From an uncultured Lachnospiraceae bacterium (GTDB lineage Bacteria > Bacillota > Clostridia > Lachnospirales > Lachnospiraceae), in contig UQAW01000121.1 in the NCBI GenBank assembly GCA_900539175.1, positions 1 through 7,906 of the forward strand: a DNA stretch of 7,906 nt. The letters run 5' to 3'. This document shows, in pieces, positions 6,124-7,906 of this stretch. The first letter of the stretch is position 1. Each line of letters begins with the position of its first letter. The translations under genes and the position numbers were made by a program. Below the pieces are notes generated by a model, which saw only the letters and a program-made list of their open reading frames with translations, had not been told where the DNA came from and did no database searches.

Positions 6124-6175
6124 GAGCGTGTCTGAAAATTCATTCTTCGTCATTTGGGTGGGGGTGAACACGCTC
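6124..6175. repeat. Intergenic inverted repeat (8-bp arms)
   Basis: GAGCGTGT (6124-6131) and ACACGCTC (6168-6175) are exact reverse complements around a 36-base spacer, in the gap between the SanA-like gene and the methyltransferase. There is no T-tract. The left arm with its flank (CCAGAGCGTGTCTG) resembles sequence at 2601-2615 and 7812-7825, which suggests a dispersed palindromic element rather than a dedicated terminator. No promoter for the downstream gene is evident in the gap. Confidence 0.5.
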
Positions 6176-6217
6176 CAGGGTGCGAGAACAATGAAAGAAT
6201 AAGAGGAATTACGAAGT

Positions 6218-6952
6218 ATGAACTTATTGGAGGGAGAACGTCTGGATGACTTGCAGAATGGGTACTGGATGATTCAGAATAATCAGGGCTTTTGTTATGG
6301 GATTGATGCAGTGCTGTTATCTGCGTTTGCAAAGGTAAAGCCGGGAGAAGATGTTTTAGATTTGTGTACAGGAACCGGAATTGTACCTGTGCTGTTAAAA
6401 GCGAAGACTTCCGGACGGCATTTTACCGGACTGGAGATCCAGGAAAAAAGCGCGGATATGGCAAGGAGAAGCGTGGCATACAACCATCTGGAAAATCAGA
6501 TTACGATCATACAGGGAGATGTAAAGCAGGCGGAGAAGTTGTTTGGTGCAGCATCCTTTGATGTTGTAACCTGCAATCCACCCTATATGACAGCAGATCA
6601 CGGTCTGACAAATCCTCATCTGCCGAAGGCGATTGCACGGCATGAGGTACTATGTACACTGGAGGATGTGATTGCCCAGACATCCAGGGTGTTAAAATCC
6701 AGGGGAAGATTTTATATGGTGCACAGGCCTTTCCGTCTGGCAGAAATTATGGGGGTTATGATGACGTATAAGCTGGAACCTAAAAGAATGCAGCTTGTAT
6801 ACCCTTTTGTGGATAAAGAGCCAAATATGGTACTGATCGAAGGATTGAAAGGCGGAAATCCAAGAATAACGGTAGAAAAGCCGCTGATTGTATATGAAAA
6901 ACCGGGTATCTATACGGAGGATATCCGAAGAATGTATGGAGATGGAAGATGA
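6218..6952 (+). CDS. trmN6: tRNA1(Val) A37 N6-methyltransferase-type (YabB/TrmN6)
   Basis: A 244-residue class I SAM-dependent N6-adenine methyltransferase. Motif I is DLCTGTG (48-54) with the acidic ribose-binding Glu73 (GLEIQ), and the catalytic N6-adenine motif is NPPY (120-123). The N-terminal FCYGIDAVLLSAFA segment is characteristic of the YabB/YfiC (TrmN6) group, which in E. coli methylates A37 of tRNA1(Val). The substrate is inferred by family and by position: Bacillus yabB also sits between ricT and rsmI. The start has AGAGGA (6202-6207) 10 nt upstream. It shares the ATGA overlap with rsmI, so translation is coupled; the GIY-YIG gene yazA that separates them in Bacillus is missing. 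Confidence 0.9.
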   Translation: MNLLEGERLDDLQNGYWMIQNNQGFCYGIDAVLLSAFAKVKPGEDVLDLCTGTGIVPVLLKAKTSGRHFTGLEIQEKSADMARRSVAYNHLENQITIIQGDVKQAEKLFGAASFDVVTCNPPYMTADHGLTNPHLPKAIARHEVLCTLEDVIAQTSRVLKSRGRFYMVHRPFRLAEIMGVMMTYKLEPKRMQLVYPFVDKEPNMVLIEGLKGGNPRITVEKPLIVYEKPGIYTEDIRRMYGDGR

Positions 6953-7788
6953 CGGGACAACTTTATTTATGTGCAACACCGATAGGAAATCTGGAAGATA
7001 TGACATTCCGGGTAATACGGATCTTAGGAGAAGTGGATTTGATTGCGGCAGAGGACACCAGAAACAGCATTAAATTGCTGAACCATTTTGAAATCAAAAC
7101 CCCTATGACCAGTTATCACGAATATAATAAAATTGAAAAGGGACGTTATCTGGTAGAGCAGATGTTGTCAGGTAAAAAGATTGCTCTGGTTACGGATGCA
7201 GGGACACCGGGAATCTCTGATCCTGGGGAGGAACTGGTAGCTATGTGTTATGAGGCTGGAATCCCTGTAACTTCATTACCCGGCGCTGCTGCCTGCATCA
7301 CGGCATTGACGCTCTCAGGCCTTTCTACCAGAAGGTTTGCTTTTGAAGCGTTTTTACCCACAGATAAGAAAGAGAAAGCTGCCGTTCTGGAAGAGCTGAA
7401 ACATGAGACGCGAACTATGATTCTGTATGAAGCGCCCCACCGCCTGGTACGTACGTTGGAGGAGTTGATGACTGCGCTGGGAGAGGAAAGAAAGGTGACG
7501 ATATGCCGTGAATTGACCAAAAAGCACGAAACAGCCTTTCAGACTATTTTGAGAGAAGCCCTTGATTATTATAGACATAATGACCCAAAGGGTGAGTGCG
7601 TCATTGTATTAGAAGGAAAAAGCAGAGCCCAGATACGTCAGGAAGAGGTAAATGCCTGGGAGCAGCTTTCAATAGAGGAACATATGGAGCACTACGAGGC
7701 TCAGGGAGTTTCACACAAAGATGCCATGAAACAGGTAGCAAAAGACCGTGGAGTATCAAAACGAGAAATCTATCAATATTTGCTATGA
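6949..7788 (+). CDS. rsmI: 16S rRNA C1402 2'-O-methyltransferase RsmI
   Basis: A 279-residue RsmI (YabC/YraL), which 2'-O-methylates C1402 in the decoding centre of 16S rRNA using SAM and helps decoding fidelity. It has the tetrapyrrole-methylase fold with all RsmI signatures: LYLCATPIGNLEDMTFR (5-21), AAEDTRNS (33-40), VTDAGTPGISDPGEELV (81-97, including GTPG 85-88), SLPGAAACITALTLSG (109-124) and ILYEAPHRL (158-166). A C-terminal small helical domain (about 230-279) ends SKREIYQYL, normal for the family, and the length is also normal. The start ATG overlaps the trmN6 stop (ATGA), with GGAG (6938-6941) 7 nt upstream. Confidence 0.96.
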   Translation: MTGQLYLCATPIGNLEDMTFRVIRILGEVDLIAAEDTRNSIKLLNHFEIKTPMTSYHEYNKIEKGRYLVEQMLSGKKIALVTDAGTPGISDPGEELVAMCYEAGIPVTSLPGAAACITALTLSGLSTRRFAFEAFLPTDKKEKAAVLEELKHETRTMILYEAPHRLVRTLEELMTALGEERKVTICRELTKKHETAFQTILREALDYYRHNDPKGECVIVLEGKSRAQIRQEEVNAWEQLSIEEHMEHYEAQGVSHKDAMKQVAKDRGVSKREIYQYLL

Positions 7789-7804
7789 AAGTCCCGTACA
7801 GCAG

Positions 7805-7842
7805 CCATGACCCGGAGCGTGCTTGCACGCGCAGGATCATGG
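7805..7842. repeat. Imperfect 38-nt palindrome after rsmI
   Basis: CCATGA/TCATGG (7805-7810 with 7837-7842), CC/GG, and GCGTGC-TT-GCACGC (7817-7830) form a symmetrical hairpin with one mismatch and one 3x3 internal loop. It begins 16 bases after the rsmI stop. No T-tract follows on the + strand (ATATTGGACGGG), so it is at best an atypical terminator. The CCGGAGCGTG core resembles two other intergenic palindromes in the window. Confidence 0.6.
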
Positions 7843-7863
7843 ATATTGGACGGGCAAGCCGGT

Positions 7864-7906
7864 ATGAGTAAGGAGGGCGACAGCCCGGATTACGAATACT
7901 GGCGGC
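7864..7906 (+). CDS. Possible start of a further gene (partial)
   Basis: An ATG at 7864 opens a frame that runs to the window end, encoding MSKEGDSPDYEYWR. The hydrophilic start rich in acidic and aromatic residues could be the cytoplasmic tip of an anchored protein, but 14 codons are too few to assign a family. No convincing ribosome binding site lies upstream; the only good one (AGGAGGG, 7871-7877) is inside the frame and is followed by no canonical start. The frame is also open back to the rsmI stop, so it may be chance. Confidence 0.25.
   Translation, partial: MSKEGDSPDYEYWR

Noticed and set aside
7785..7871. 28-codon ORF overlapping the rsmI stop
   Set aside because: No ribosome binding site, and most of it is the palindrome at 7805-7842; the peptide resembles nothing I know.

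Overview
The window looks like chromosomal DNA of a low-to-moderate GC Firmicute of class Clostridia, most likely a Lachnospiraceae member. The protein sequences, the strong AGGAGG-type ribosome binding sites, the extended -10 promoters (TGnTATAAT) and the gene order all point that way. All eight confident genes are on the + strand. I see no rRNA, tRNA, CRISPR array, phage or IS element.

Layout. Positions 1-314 are non-coding on the + strand: a perfect 22-bp palindrome at the left edge, a C-rich and unusually GC-rich stretch, then a good promoter and a leader. Positions 315-2493 encode a two-component system, kinase first (498 aa) and OmpR-type regulator second (229 aa), overlapping by 8 bp. 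Positions 2494-2755 are a structured intergenic region ending in a strong intrinsic terminator. Positions 2756-5312 carry a guanylate-kinase-like protein, the DNA polymerase III delta' subunit (holB) and the PSP1-domain protein RicT/YaaT. A gap with two hairpins precedes a SanA/DUF218 membrane protein (5433-6113). A second palindrome-bearing gap leads to a TrmN6/YabB-type methyltransferase coupled by an ATGA overlap to rsmI (6218-7788). The last 118 bases hold an imperfect palindrome and perhaps the first codons of another gene.

How the genes relate. The block kinase-holB-ricT-trmN6-rsmI is a Clostridial version of the Bacillus tmk-darA-yaaR-holB-ricT-yabA-yabB-yazA-rsmI neighbourhood, covering clamp loading, RNA maturation and modification of tRNA and 16S rRNA. 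Here a Gmk-fold enzyme stands where Bacillus has thymidylate kinase; darA, yaaR, yabA and yazA are absent; and a SanA-like envelope gene sits between ricT and yabB. The two-component system upstream appears to be an independent transcription unit.

This is mostly an ordinary housekeeping region, and I do not see a clear undescribed system. The best candidates for a second look are the Gmk-like protein, whose guanine-contact residues look altered; the possible switching leader ahead of it (2554-2712); a speculative divergent small transcript at the left edge; and three intergenic palindromes that share a core motif.
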